Positions 1 through 12,055 are shown, numbered from the stretch's first letter. The stretch: DNA of 64,000 nucleotides from Batillaria attramentaria (GCA_018292915.2 JACVVK020000343.1:72501-136500); one strand, 5' to 3'. Numbers and translations: made by a program. Notes: generated by a model not told the origin, from the letters alone.

Positions 1-3000
1 TCTAGAGACACAGTAGGTGATGACCGCTTAGCTTAGATCTAGAAGCAGAGAGTCACCTCTGCTTGATTAGATCTAGAGACATAGTCGCACATGACTGCTT
101 AGATCTAGGAGCAATGTCGCTTTTGTTTGTTTAGATCTAGAGACAGTTGCACACAATTGCTTAGATCTAGAAGCAGAGAGTTGCTTCTGCTTGATTAGAT
201 CTAGAGACATAGTAGGTGATGACCGCTTAGCTTAGATCTAGAAGCAGAGAGTCACCTCTGCTTGATTAGATCTAAAGACAGTCACACATGACTACTTTAG
301 ATCTAAAATGACTACTTCTTTAGATCTAGAGAGAGAGAGTCGCTCACGACTGTTTAGATGTAGGAGCAGAGAGTCGCTTCTACTTCTTTAGATCTAGACA
401 CAGAGAGTCGCACATGACTGCTTAGATCTTGGAGCAGAGTCGCTTCTGCTTCTGTAGATCTGGAGACAAAGACACTCACGACTACTTAGATCTAGGAGCA
501 GAGAGTTGCTTCTGCTTCGTTAGATTTAGACAGAGTCGCACATGACTGCTTAGATCTAAGAGCAGAGTCGCTTGTTTGTTTAGATCTAGAGACAGAGTTG
601 CACATGCTTGTTTAGATCTAGACACATAGTAGCTGATGACTTCTTAGATCTAGAAGCAGAGTCACTTCTGCTTGTTTAGATCTAGCGACAGAGTCGCACA
701 TCTAAGAGCAGAGAGTTACGACTCCTTAGATCTAGAAGCAGAGAGTCGCTTCTGCTTGTTTAGATTTTGTGACAGTCGCACACGACTGTTTAGATCTAAG
801 AACATGCTTGTTTAGATCTATAGACAGCTGATTACTTCTTAGATCTAGAAGCAGAGTCGTTTTTGCTTCTTTAGATCTAGAGACATAGTCGCTGATGACT
901 CCTTACATTTGGAAGCAGAGTATCGCTTTTGCTTTTTTAGATCTAGTGACAGTCGCACACGATTGTTTAGATCTAAGAGCAGAGAGTAGCTTTTGCTTGT
1001 TTAGATCTTGAGATATACTCGCTGACGATTCCTTAGATCTAGAAGCAGAGAGTCGCTTCTGCTTCTTTAGATCTAGCGACAAAGTAGCTGATGACTTCTT
1101 AGATCTAGAAGCAGAGAGTCGCTTCTGCTTGTTTTGATCTAGTAACAGAGTCGCACACGACTGCTTAGATGTAAGAGCAGAGAGTCGCTTGTTTGTTTAG
1201 ATCTAGAGAGTCGCACATGACTGCTTAGACCTAAGAGCAGAGAGTCGCTTCTGCTTAATTAGATCTAGAGACATAGTCGCTCATGACTGCTTAGGTCTAG
1301 AAGCAGAGTCACTTTTGCTTGTTTAGATCTAGAGTCAAAGTCGCTCACAACGGCTTAGATCTAGGAGGAGAGAGTCGCTTCTTGTTTAGATCTAGAGACA
1401 TAGTCGTTTACGACTCCTTAGATCTAGAAGTAGAGAGTCACTTCTCTTTGATCTAGAGACATAGTCGCTCATGACTGCTTAGGTCTAGAAGCAGAGTCAC
1501 TTTTGCTTGTTTAGATCTAGAGTCAGAGTCGCTCACAACGGCTTAGATCTAGGAGGAGAGAGTCGCTTCTTGTTTAGATCTAGAGACATAGTCGTTTACG
1601 ACTCCTTAGATCTAGAAGTAGAGAGTCACTTCTCTTTGATCTAGAGACATAGTCGCTCATGACTGTTTAGGTCTAGAAGCAGAGTCACTTTTGCTTGTTT
1701 AGATCTAGAGTCAGAGTCGCTCACAACGGCTTAGATCTAGGAGGAGAGAGTCGTTTCTTGTTTAGATCTAGAGTCAGAGTCGCTCACAACGGCTTAGATC
1801 TAGGAGGAGAGAGTCGCTTCTTGTTTAGATCTAGAGACATAGTCGTTTACGACGCCTTAGATCTAGAAGCAGAGAGTCGCTTCTGCTTGTTTAGATCTAG
1901 AGACAGTTGCTGATGACTTCTTAGATCTAGAAGCAGAGAGTCGTTTTTGCTTATTTAGATCTAGAGACATAGTCACTGATGACTCCTTACATCTAGAAGC
2001 AGAGTATCGCTTTTGTTTCTTTAGTTCTACTGACAGTCGAACACGACTGTTTAGATCTAAGAGCAGAGAGTAGCTTCTGCTTGTTTAGATCTTGAGACAT
2101 AGTCGCTGATGACTCCTTAGATCCAGAAGCAGAGTTGCTCACAACGGCTTAGATCTAGGAGGAGAGAGTCGCTTCTTGTTCAGATCTAGAGACATAGCCG
2201 TTTATGACTCCTTAGATCTCAAAGCAGAGAGTCGCTTTTGCTTCTTTATATCTAGTGACAGAGTCACATACGACTGCTTAGATCTAAGAGCAGCGAGTCG
2301 TTTCTACTTGTTTAGATCTAGTGACAGAGTCGGAAACAACTGTTTAGATCTAAGAGCAGAGAGTCGCTTCTGCTTAATTAGATCTAGAGACATAGTCGCT
2401 GATGACTCCTTAGATCTAGAAGCAGAGAGTCGCTTTTGCTTCTTTAGATCTAGTGAAAGAGTCGCACACGACTGTATAGATCTAAGAGCAGAGAGTCGCT
2501 TCTGCTTGTTGATATCTAGTGATAGAGTCGCACATGACTGCTTAGATCTAAGAGCAGAGAGTCGCTTCTGCTTGTTGAGATCTAGTGACAGAGTCGCACA
2601 TGACTGCTTAGATCTAAGAGCAGAGAGTCGATTCTGCTTCTTTAGATCTAGAGACATGTTCGCTGATGACTCCTTAGATCTAGAAGCAGAGAGTCGTTTC
2701 TACTTGTTTAGATCTAGTGACAGAGTCGCACATGACTGCTTAGATCTAAGAGCAGCGAGGGGGCTTTTACTTGTTTAGATCTAGTGACAGTCGCACACGA
2801 CTGTTTAGATCTAAAAGCAGAGAGTCGCTTCTGCTTAATTAGATCTAGAGACATAGTCGCTGATGACTCCTTAGATCTAGAAGCAGAGAGTCGCTTTTGC
2901 TTCTTTATATCTAGTGACAGAGTCGCATATGACTGCTTAGATCTAAGAGCAGCGAGTCGTTTCTACTTGTTTAGATCTAGTGACAGAGTCGCAAACGACT

Positions 3001-3475
3001 GTTTAGATCTAAGAGGAGAGAGTCGCTTCTGCTTAATTAGATCTAGAGACATAGTCGCTGATGACTCCTTAGATCTAGAAGCAGAGAGTCGCTTTTGCTT
3101 CTTTAGATCTAGTGACAGAGTCGCACATGACTGCTTAGATCTAAGAGCAGAGAGTTTGTTCTGCTTGTTTAGATCTAGAGACATAGTTGCTGATGACTCC
3201 TTAGATCTAGAAGCAGAGAGTCGCTTCTGCTTGTTGAGATCTAGTGACAGAGTCGCACATGACTGCTTAGATCTAAGAGCAGACCGTCGATTCTGCTTGT
3301 TTAGATCTAGAGACATAGTCGCTGATGACTCCTTACATCTAGAAGCAGAGATTCGCTTTTGCTTCTTTAGATCTAGACACAGAGAGTCGCACATGACTGC
3401 TTAGATCTAAGAGCAGAGAGTCGCTTGTTTGTTTAGATCTAGAGACAGAGTCGCACATGACTGCTTAGATCTAAG
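1..3475. repeat. Satellite array, TTAGATCTAG-based
   Basis: The whole stretch is a tandem array in which TTAGATCTAG (overlapping BglII and XbaI sites) recurs about every 35-40 bases. Two alternating subunits are visible. One carries an AAGCAGA...TCTGCTT dyad around a GAGTCGC centre; the other carries AGTCG...CGACT or AGTC...GACT around a short loop. Together they make a dimer of roughly 72 bases. Copies are diverged and some subunits are shortened. The array begins before base 1, and its last recognisable unit ends near 3475. Long open frames on both strands inside it follow from the period being close to a multiple of three and are not annotated as genes. Confidence 0.95.
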
Positions 3476-3833
3476 AAACTATAGGGAACTATCCCCAAAT
3501 CCATTCTAGCTTTCAGGAAATAAGCAAAGTGTGTATACGAGCCAGAAATTGCACGCCTAAAACGTGTAGCAGGCACACCTGCACGCACAGTGTCAGAATC
3601 TCGCCTGCTGCTGAGTGGTGACGTCACTGTTAGGATCAACATGGCAGCCTCCATGGCATCGCATTTCGGCTGCCGTTTGGTGTGATAAATGCTGAATGGT
3701 GCATTCGTGTTCAAATCTTTTGGGCTGCAGCCGTCTAGGACATCACTATCTATCCCCTAAACCCAACATTGCACTTGACTTGCCTTGCCCTTTAAACAAG
3801 TCTAGACGTGGACGTGTGACAAAAAGACTTGCC

Positions 3834-3868
<35 letters not shown>

Positions 3869-3978
3869 GTTTTGAAAAATCAATCCCAAAAATAAATTTG
3901 TACAGTCTATATTGCCATTCTTCTTCATGTATTATTCTTTCAGGACTGTTTGTTTAGTCTAGTGATCCGTAGGCCTAT

Positions 3979-4017
<39 letters not shown>

Positions 4018-4232
4018 TGACCTGATGAGAAGTGCGACACGTCAAGCAGTCTACACACGCGATTATTTGTTTCATCCGCTTCCTGCGCGGTGTCAAAGTT
4101 TGCTTCTGATTTATAATCAAACCATCACTGACCTCAAATATTAACTGCAAGGCAACTAATAATTACGAAGGGGAGTGGAGGCCTTAGCTGACTAGGAAAC
4201 AAGTGATATCTCCATTTGTCTGTACTTGCTAA
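3476..4232. other. Non-coding spacer with microsatellites
   Basis: No gene recognised. It holds a (GA)n tract at 3836-3866, a (CA)n tract at 3981-4014 and one perfect CRE palindrome TGACGTCA at 3619-3626. Confidence 0.6.
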
Positions 4233-4561
4233 TAGACGACTCCAGTCGGAGGCTAAAGCCACGCCTCTCTGTCGTGTATTTGCAAAACACAATACGTCCA
4301 TGACGTCATTTATGGAAGAAGCGGTGATTTCAAACTGAAAGCGATTGGCGTAATGGTCTGTCTCCTCAAGTGACGTCAGTGGGCTTACAGCTTTCTTTCT
4401 ACGTTTCAGTCATATCAAACTACATGTGCTCCCTCCTCTGTAGTACCTGCCGAGTCAGTTCACCAGACCATGCCATGTGTTGTGCTCATTATGCCACGGC
4501 ACTCGATTGGCTGAATTTTTGGGACTCGCCCCTTTTGATTGACAAAGAGTGGAGTCGTCTA
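4233..4561 (+). mobile_element. MITE with 12-bp terminal inverted repeats, copy 1
   Basis: The element begins TAGACGACTCCA (4233-4244) and ends TGGAGTCGTCTA (4550-4561), a perfect 12-bp inverted repeat whose outer TA would suit a Tc1/mariner-type TA target. A second copy in reverse orientation lies at about 24695-25030, and the two align along their whole length by eye. There is no coding capacity. Two CRE palindromes (TGACGTCA at 4301 and 4371) lie inside. It sits about 640 bases upstream of the transporter A start codon. Superfamily is inferred from the TA ends only. Confidence 0.75.
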
Positions 4562-5195
4562 TTCATTCAGTATCAGTTACGTGCAATGGTAGGGTAGCCT
4601 AGATGAGCGTATGACATCACCTATAGTCACAATGAGGCCAGGGAATCACCCTGATAATTCTAACTATCAAACCACCAATACGAGAAGTTCACTGATACGC
4701 GAACCGCGGGATGAGCTGGTTACTGACAAACGGATTCAGTGTTCATTAACGTAGCAAGTTTATGACCCCATTATACGTGCCGAGAAGAAGTCGTCCATCA
4801 GTAAGGTGAAGTGGTGAAGGTGAGCGAATGTTCGTTGTTAATACAAGATGACCCCCATTGTGAGGGGTTATAGGTTCGTGTCCCTCTTTGTTGATTAGGT
4901 TTTTCAACTATAGTCTCTCTCTCTCTCTCTCGCTTTATAGATAGATAGATATAATAATAGATAGAGAGTCTATAGATAGATAGAGAGATAGAAAGCTATA
5001 ATTATATGCGACAGTTTAGTCGAACCCGGTCGTCGAGGGTTCTCTCCAAGTACTCCAGCTCCTTCCCTCCACAGTCCAGTCATCTTTGGAATTATTCCAA
5101 ATGTGACGCATATAAAATTTATCATACTGTAACATTTTTGCTTAATAATCTGTAACTCTGACTGCTGTACTGACCCAGCCCTGACAAATTTCAGA
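4562..5195. other. Upstream region of transporter A
   Basis: No coding sequence recognised. It contains a (CT)n tract and a GATA-rich simple repeat at about 4914-4992. A promoter or 5' UTR of transporter A must lie here or further upstream, but no convincing TATA or initiator could be placed. Confidence 0.4.
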
Positions 5196-6615
5196 ATGGA
5201 AAGTGAACAGAGGACGCCGAGTGATGCCAGCAAAGGAACAGGTGGAGTCTGTGTTACCAGACTGTCGTGTGGGATTTCCATTGTCTCTTGCTTCCTCGTG
5301 CATTGTACCCTGGGCTTCGTCTACAGTTTCGGTACGTAAGAACAAACAAACAAACAAACAAACAAATAGACAAACAGACAAACAGACAAACAAACAACTG
5401 CTCACAAACATAAGGCCGGTATTATCCTTTCAGGCTCTGATTGTTTGCAGTCTGAGAACACAGGTTCAGCATGCCGGGCTATTGCGTGTACTTGTGTGCG
5501 GGTATTTCACATACGAGTATATGCAGAACAAAGCCGACGACACGTTCGTTTAGGGAGTCGACTGCCGTCCCCTTTATTCACTTCCGTCAGGGTTACTTTC
5601 CTTGGTTCGTCTGCTACAGGCAATGGTACAACAAACAGGCAATACATATGATCCTGCACTTGCTGACTGGAACACAATTATTATGCGGAACTCTTTAGTC
5701 CAAATGGGAGAGTATTCATTTCAAACATGAACATGTATAGTCTTCCTGACTTTGTTCAGTCACTTTCCTAACCTCCCAAAGCGCAGTACGTTTTTTTTTT
5801 TTTTCTTATTGCAGGTAACATCACACCTTACGTGACTTCCTACCTGCGAAACTCTACAGGTGATGCGGACCTAGGCTACACAGACACACTATGGCTGGCA
5901 CAGACACTCAGTATAGCGGCGTGTGTGTACATGATCCCTCTCGGCCTCATCTCCAACCATATGCCCGCCAAACTCTATCTTCTCATCGGAACTCTTTTCA
6001 CTGCGTCAGTACGACTTGATAAACTACTTTATTGTCCCTTTCGGGAAATTCGGGCTGATTCCCCCGGGGGAAGCGCGTCGCCGCGGTGCAGAGCCACCCA
6101 ACCTACCTATCCTGTTTCAGTTTTAAAAAAATGCTGTGGGGCGTCGGATGGTGGTGGGGTGGGGTGGGGCGGACGGGGGGTGGGGGATAAAACCGGTATC
6201 ACGTATCACAAGCTCAACCTGGGCTCGAACTCACGCTTCGCCGTGACAGCGGTATCGGCCGTTCAGTCCGACGCGCTACCTATTAGACCACCGCTCACCC
6301 CTCTCTTGTAAAAGACTTAAGCCGTGATTGAAAGGCTAAATCTCAGTTTACCACGTCATTCATTTGAAGACAAAAGTGCACCGCTGAACGCGAATCAAAA
6401 GATTGACTGTCACATTTTCAATGTTCAGAGCCTCGCAGTTCGGGACGTACTGGAGTGTGCAGACGTCATTTCCGGTCACAGTGGTGACGTACGGAATTGT
6501 GGGAGGAGTGCCGCTTGCTATGCTGTATCCACCCACACTTCGCCTCGCCGTCACAGTGAGTATTTTATATTACAAAGGACAAGGGGGAAAACCTAAACGT
6601 AACAAAGTGAAAAGA

Positions 6616-6652
<37 letters not shown>

Positions 6653-6723
6653 CAGCCGGGATCGAACTCACGACCACAGCATTAGAAGTCCAACGCTCTA
6701 CCATTCAACCACCCCGGCTCCCC

Positions 6724-6763
<40 letters not shown>

Positions 6764-9700
6764 AAACTCAAAAAATGCAAACCCTAGCAAGGACCACTAC
6801 TATCCTTGGAAGCATTCCACCCACCACCAAACAAGTCCTGAAATGTAGACATGGGAACCGACAGGGTATTTTGTCACACTGTAGTTGGTAGGTATAACGA
6901 GCAAAAACCTTAAAAGTCATTCTTTTTCTCAAGAGAATTTGACATATTTACATCGTATTTTTGAGGAAAAAAACAAAACAAAACCAAAGCGCTCGAACCG
7001 CAAAATGGTCTTTGTTGCGTGCGCGGTTGCCCCAAAATGTAATAGTTAACTGAGTAACTCCGTAACTGGCGTTCTTTTCATCAGTGGGCTCCTGCAGACA
7101 AAATGGGTTTCATCACTGGTGTAATTATCACTGGATACGGGAGCGGAGCGTTCGCCTGGAACCAACTGACCACGTGGTACATCAACCCACACAACCTTCA
7201 GCCAGATGTCAAAGTGGGCGAGGACGTGTATTACTCTCAGCCAGAAGTCCTTGAGAAAGTGCCCGGATGTTTCCTCCTATTAGGAGGCGTGTTTACCGCC
7301 ATCCAGTTGTCTTGTGTGCTAGCCATGTGCCAGCCTCCTAGTCCGAGTCTCCCGTTGAGTGAGAAAGTTGACAGTAAATATGATGGCATGGTGCAGGTTG
7401 AAAGTCAGACAAACGAATCCACGCCACTAGTGCATGGTTCAGAAAAACTCTCGGTGGAAGTTTCTAGAAATGAAGGGACCAAGCCATTGGAAACAAAGAC
7501 GCAAGGTGTGAGGGGAACTCACCAGTATCACCCTAAAGAACTCGTGACGTCCAGAGTGTTCTGGACTTTATGGGGCATGATGTTCATCACACAGCTTGGA
7601 ACTGTATACGTCATCAACTTGTCCAAGGTGGGTGGGTGGGTGTTTGGGGGTTTAACGTCCTTTCCACCACATAGGGTGATTGTCCAAGGTGAAACATATG
7701 CATGAGCAAAAGTAATTTCTGTATGCTCTGTGCGGGTGATCGATGCACACCGATGTGAAACACAAACTGTACTTCCGCGAGAAGTTGATTTTGCACACAA
7801 CGTAAGCCTACTAAAGTCCACAGCTAAACGAAAGGAACATTGTATAAGCAGAAAACGGCCAGTGTCATTCTTACTCACGTATCTCACTGTCTGTTTCTGT
7901 TTTATCAGGCGTACGGACAGACGTTCATCGCAGACGACCGTTTTCTGTCTCTGGCTGTCTCCTTCAGTGGAGTGGCCAACGCTGTGGCAAGACCTATATC
8001 TGGGCTTTTGGCCGACAAGATTGGATGCAGGGTACACTAAGGGTCCACTAAAAATGCTTCGACAATAGAAAACTTCTTAGTTAAGTTTTTTTTTTTTTCA
8101 ATTTGCTTTAAGAAATGTTAGTTTGAGAGGATCATGTTGAGACGGAAGACTAAAAGTGCAGTCATACAGATGATTAAGTTCTTGAATTGTGCTTCGTGGA
8201 TGTTTCTTCCAACGCAGAATTCTACAGTGAGTCTCTGGAAAAATCGTCAAAAACTGCTATGTTCAACAGAAATAATGTTAGATTAAAATGAACAGTCAAC
8301 GGAACAGGATCTTTCCAGGTTAATGTTTGCTATTCCAGATGGTAGCAGTGTACGCCCAGTGTATTCTCGCCTGTCTGGTGGCCACGTTTGTCACGTGCGA
8401 GGTCACAGGGAGCCGGGTGGCCTTCTTTGTCTGGGTCTTCGCCATGTCTCTTGCCACATTCGGTCTGTTCACCATGATTCCCGCTCTTACAATGACCTTG
8501 TTTGGCTCACAATACTTCAACGCCAACGTCGGAGTCGTGGAGTCATACGGCGTGAGTAATCATCATCATCATCATCCTCATCATCAACAGCAGCAGCAGC
8601 AGCATCGTCGGCGTTGTCATCATCATCGTCATCACCATATAATTTCTATTATTACCATTAGTAGTACATTACTGGTCGTTGATAAGCGGTAGCAGTAGTG
8701 CGGTGAGCAATACAGTAAAATAATCTCTTTTTCCTAGAGGGAATTCGTTGCCCCAACACAGATGGATCCATCTGCTTCATATAATGCAGTGCTCCAGCCT
8801 GTATCACATAGCAAGTACACTGAACCTTTATGTATGTTTTCCTTCAGATTATTGGCGGTGTTCTGCCAGTTCTGACGGCCTCTATCCTGAAAGACACCCT
8901 AGGATGGCATGGTATATTCTTCGTTGGCTTTGGAGGCATATTTGCAGGTATTCTAGCTTGACTATTGTCCGTTTCCTTCTGGTATGGCAGAAAACACAAA
9001 CAGCAACAAAGACAGTAAAGAAACTACAGCATCAGCAACAACAGCAACATAACCCCAAGCCGAAACAAAAAGAAAACAAGCAACAACAACAACAAGAACA
9101 ACAACAACAACAACAACACTCTCTTATGACCAATACGGTTCTATGAACGTAGATTGTCGTTGCTTATCAGGATACCAGGACACGGACCAACTCCATGCAG
9201 TAGACACTAAAGCTGATATCACACGGGAGTATTTCTAGTCCGAACAAACGGCGAACATAGTGTTTTTTCTGTGTTTCTCGTGTGGTTACAACACGCCCTA
9301 ATTTGCCCTGATTTTTCCAGAGCGTATTTTCAGCTGTTTTCCACGTTTGTTCGAACAGAATACATAATACAGAATACTTTATTGATCTCGAAAAGGGAAA
9401 TTGCAATTCTGGCCCGCATACTTGTAACACACAATAAACATTTTAATAAATGAGACCACAAATATACGCATAAGAAAAATTGAGTAAAACAGACAGTCTT
9501 GGCCAGTAAAATTACTTAAAATCAAGAATAAAACACACTATCACATACATACAGTTTCCTATCACATTGAACACTCATTCACTCTGAATTGACTCTGCAC
9601 ATTCACGCTGCACATTCACTCGCTCTGCTCTTTCTCTCTCTCCTCAGTACCCACACACATCCCTCTCTCTCTCTCTCTCGTGCGGAACAAAAACGTCTCC

Positions 9701-9885
9701 CGATTGTCAGGAGCCTAGGGCACTGATTTTCTCTTCAGTTTTTTTTTTCATACGGCCGTAGGTGACGGATATTTATAAGCATTGCAATTTCTTCTTCAGG
9801 ATTACTACTAAATCTGTCCCTGGACCTTCGATGCGGCAAACCTGTACCAAGCAACATGATGGCCTCTCTCTCACTCAACGCGTAA
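5196..9885 (+). CDS. MFS transporter A (OFA/monocarboxylate-like)
   Basis: Eight coding exons with GT-AG borders: 5196-5331, 5815-6004, 6429-6555, 7085-7627, 7909-8031, 8339-8551, 8848-8947, 9800-9885. All phases agree and give 505 residues, a normal MFS length. About 12 hydrophobic segments are visible; TM1 is near residues 25-45, TM6 near 213-233, and a polar cytoplasmic loop spans about 235-300. The TM8-9 loop contains GLLADKIGCR, the MFS motif A form, and TM5 is followed by TTWYINPHNLQPD, an N-P-x-N element that resembles oxalate:formate antiporter and L-lactate transporter-like proteins. A plasma-membrane carrier of a small organic anion is inferred; the substrate is unknown. The ATG is the first in frame before TM1. 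A paralogue lies at 19973-25739. Exon 4 corresponds to three exons there, and a SINE sits directly on its donor. AATAAA occurs nine bases after the stop codon. Confidence 0.9.
6019..6312 (-). mobile_element. tRNA-derived SINE, reversed, in intron 2 of transporter A
   Basis: Read on the minus strand, the right end is a tRNA-like head with an A-box-like GGTAGCGCGTCGGACT and a B-box-like GTGAGTTCGAGCC. The left end is a tail GGGACAATAAAGTAGTTTATC preceded by CCCGAATTTCCCGAAA. A G-rich stretch lies between them. A similar tail motif occurs alone near 9373-9412. This family has a different head from the more abundant SINE in the window. Confidence 0.6.
6651..6724 (-). mobile_element. SINE head fragment in intron 3 of transporter A
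   Basis: The reverse complement reads as the tRNA-like 5' end of the abundant SINE (GAATGGTAGAGCGTTGGACT, then a GTGAGTTCGATCCC B box). It is flanked on both sides by (GA)n tracts, 6620-6650 and 6724-6761. The 3' part of the element is missing. Confidence 0.75.
7631..7679 (-). mobile_element. SINE 3' fragment inserted at the exon 4 donor of transporter A
   Basis: The reverse complement is the distal part of the abundant SINE (CCACCACATAGGG core region, then TTAAACCCCC and a CCCAC tail). It is 5'-truncated. A perfect 12-bp direct repeat TTGTCCAAGGTG flanks it at 7619-7630 and 7680-7691, the expected target-site duplication. The left copy contains the last coding bases of exon 4 and its GT donor. 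Confidence 0.85.
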
Positions 9886-9984
9886 ATCTCAACAATAAAC
9901 TACATTATTTTACCATTGGCTGTGTCGTATTTGTGCCGTTGTCGGCGAACTATGTGCAGAGGACACACTCTGTGCGTGCGTGCA

Positions 9985-10034
<50 letters not shown>

Positions 10035-10572
10035 CGCGCACTAGTTGAGATTTGTGAATAATCACACATACACCAAACAGACGCTTCTATGCACTATCCA
10101 AGTTTATATTCTTCATGCAACCAGCCAGACAAATGTGGAAAAGGCATACAAGTTAAGAAAGAAACTAAGAAAGACGAAAAGAAAGCTAGAAGAACAGAAA
10201 GAAAGAGAGAAAGGAGGGAAGGCAGGCAGGAAGGAAGAAAAATCGACTTTTCATGTTCAGTAAGTGATTGCGCCATGACCTTTTTGGTGTAATTTTTAAA
10301 CTCAAGACAGTTCTAAGTATATCCGAGTCCATGTGTTCATTTCAGCAGTATATTCTTGATGAGTACGTTGAAGTTAAAACAGGAGATCTGTTGTCTAGAA
10401 ATAATGGACAGGAAAATATTAATAATCAACCGTGAGAAATCGTGGACAAATCAGTTCTGTCAACTTTATGCACACTTATATGAACATGGGGTGGGGGGGG
10501 AGCATAATTATGACGTGTGAGTGCTTGATGTGAAATGTGAAGACACAAACCCACTTGGGACTCACGAGGTCC
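9886..10572. other. Convergent intergenic spacer, transporter A to C1q gene
   Basis: No gene seen. It contains a long (GT)n tract at about 9987-10031 and purine-rich sequence at 10150-10245. The two genes converge here, so both 3' UTRs should lie in this spacer. Confidence 0.5.
9894..9899 (+). promoter_or_regulatory. Candidate polyadenylation signal, transporter A
   Basis: AATAAA nine bases downstream of the stop codon at 9883-9885. If used, the 3' UTR would be very short. Position is the only support. Confidence 0.3.
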
Positions 10573-12055
10573 TCAGACGTCAGGACCGATCAGAAAGCCA
10601 GAGAACCAGGCAAAAGTGACAGAGTATCCATTCCCACCGGCCTTTCGTTTGACATACACCCGCTGTCCTTTAGTCAGACGAGTAGTGGCAGCGCAAGACC
10701 CTTCATCATACGCGTTGGGAGCCTGCAAAGCATGGGCCGATGTCCAGCACAGCTCCTGGCCTCCGTCGGCCTTGTAGATCGTGGCCAACACAACGTCGTG
10801 TGTGCCGTGGTCGTGGACCAGGTGGAGAAAGAAGGCGTAGACTCCATCCACTGGAGCTGTGAAGACGCCTGTGTGTTGATCGTAACCTTGCTCCTTGTTG
10901 GTGATGACGTGGCTGAACATGAACGGAGAGCTGGTGGTGGCGTGAAGGTTGGTGAGTGAGGCGGTGAAAGCAACTGGGAAACAGAACAGAACGTGCGAGA
11001 TACATGCGTGTAAATCAAGATTCAGTCGGTTTACGAAAGACCCTGGGATCTGTAACCTTTGAACAATAGCAGAATGAAGAGTTGCAATAATGATCTCCTA
11101 TGCAGTTTCGGAAGCGGTGGGGTGGGAGTGGGGGTGGGGAATGGATGGGTGGGGCGGGGGAGGGGGGGTGCTGAGGTTTAACGTTATATGCCCACCGCGA
11201 AAGTGATTTCAAAGACGGGGGCACCGCAAAAGGACTGTACAAACCCAAAGGAACCATAGAACTAGAAAACTGCTTTATTGAGACTCTAAAAGCACCAAAA
11301 GATCAAATCCAAATCCATTATTCATGAGAATACAATATGACGATAGGTCCATCTATATCGCTTCGTGAAATTCTGAAAGTGTAAGTATTTTGCCTCTCTA
11401 TAGTTGTGCATCTCATGTAAACTGTTCTCATAAAAAATACAGAGAACATATTCAACTAACCGGTAGCTTGCTTGTTGTGTTCCAGAGCTGAGACTTGGTT
11501 CTGCAGAGACTGAATAGCTCCACTTCTCTGTCTGTCGTAGTGTTCCAGTACTGCGGTTCTTGCCTGCAGCTGCCGAAGTTCGTCACTGTTCTGATGAATT
11601 TTGCTGCTGTCCGCACTGGTGGTTTTATTCAGCAGCTGCTGAATCTCCGCATCTTGATGCGCTTGACTCTGTTCCAGTGCACCACTTTTCGTCTGCAGGG
11701 AATGTATGTCCGAGGACTGCTTCGATTCGCTTCTCTCCAAAGCTGAAACAGCATTTCCCAGTTGAGTAGCGTTGTGTTGGAGACCAGCAGTTTGGGTACT
11801 GAGCGATTGAATATTGGCGTCTTGCTGCGAGTCGTTGTTTTCTAGCACAGCAAGTTTTGCTTGCAGCAGAGTTCCAGCATGTTCCAGCAAAGCGACTCTC
11901 GTCTGCAGCAGTTGTAAGGCGCTGGCTTGCTCCTGGTAGAGCGTTTCCAAATTGCTGCTGGTTGCAGAGCGTTTAATGTACACAGCTTCGCTTTTGAGAA
12001 ATATTACAGGAAGACATATCCCCACCACGAGAAAATTAGCCAGGATTAAATTCAT
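10573..12055 (-). CDS. C1q domain-containing protein with coiled-coil stalk
   Basis: Two exons on the minus strand, 12055-11461 and 10973-10573, joined in phase 1 through CCG|GTTAGT and CCCAG; 331 residues. Residues 2-21 are hydrophobic (LILANFLVVGICLPVIFL), a signal peptide or anchor. About residues 35-198 are Leu/Gln-rich with repeated LExx and IQSL elements, typical of coiled coil, with sequons NAT and NKT. Residues 200-331 form one C1q domain: AFTASL start, a TGVFTAPVDGVYAF core, KGQRVYVK, and FSGFLI close to the C terminus. Such proteins are abundant secreted lectin-like immune factors in molluscs; trimerisation and ligand binding are inferred. The ATG at 12055 has G at -3. A further in-frame ATG at 12172 would add an extra hydrophobic stretch and is less favoured. 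Confidence 0.85.

Noticed and set aside
2176..2778. A 200-codon protein-coding gene in the satellite
   Set aside because: The peptide is only a translation of the tandem repeat, the opposite strand is open too, and there are no splice or start features.
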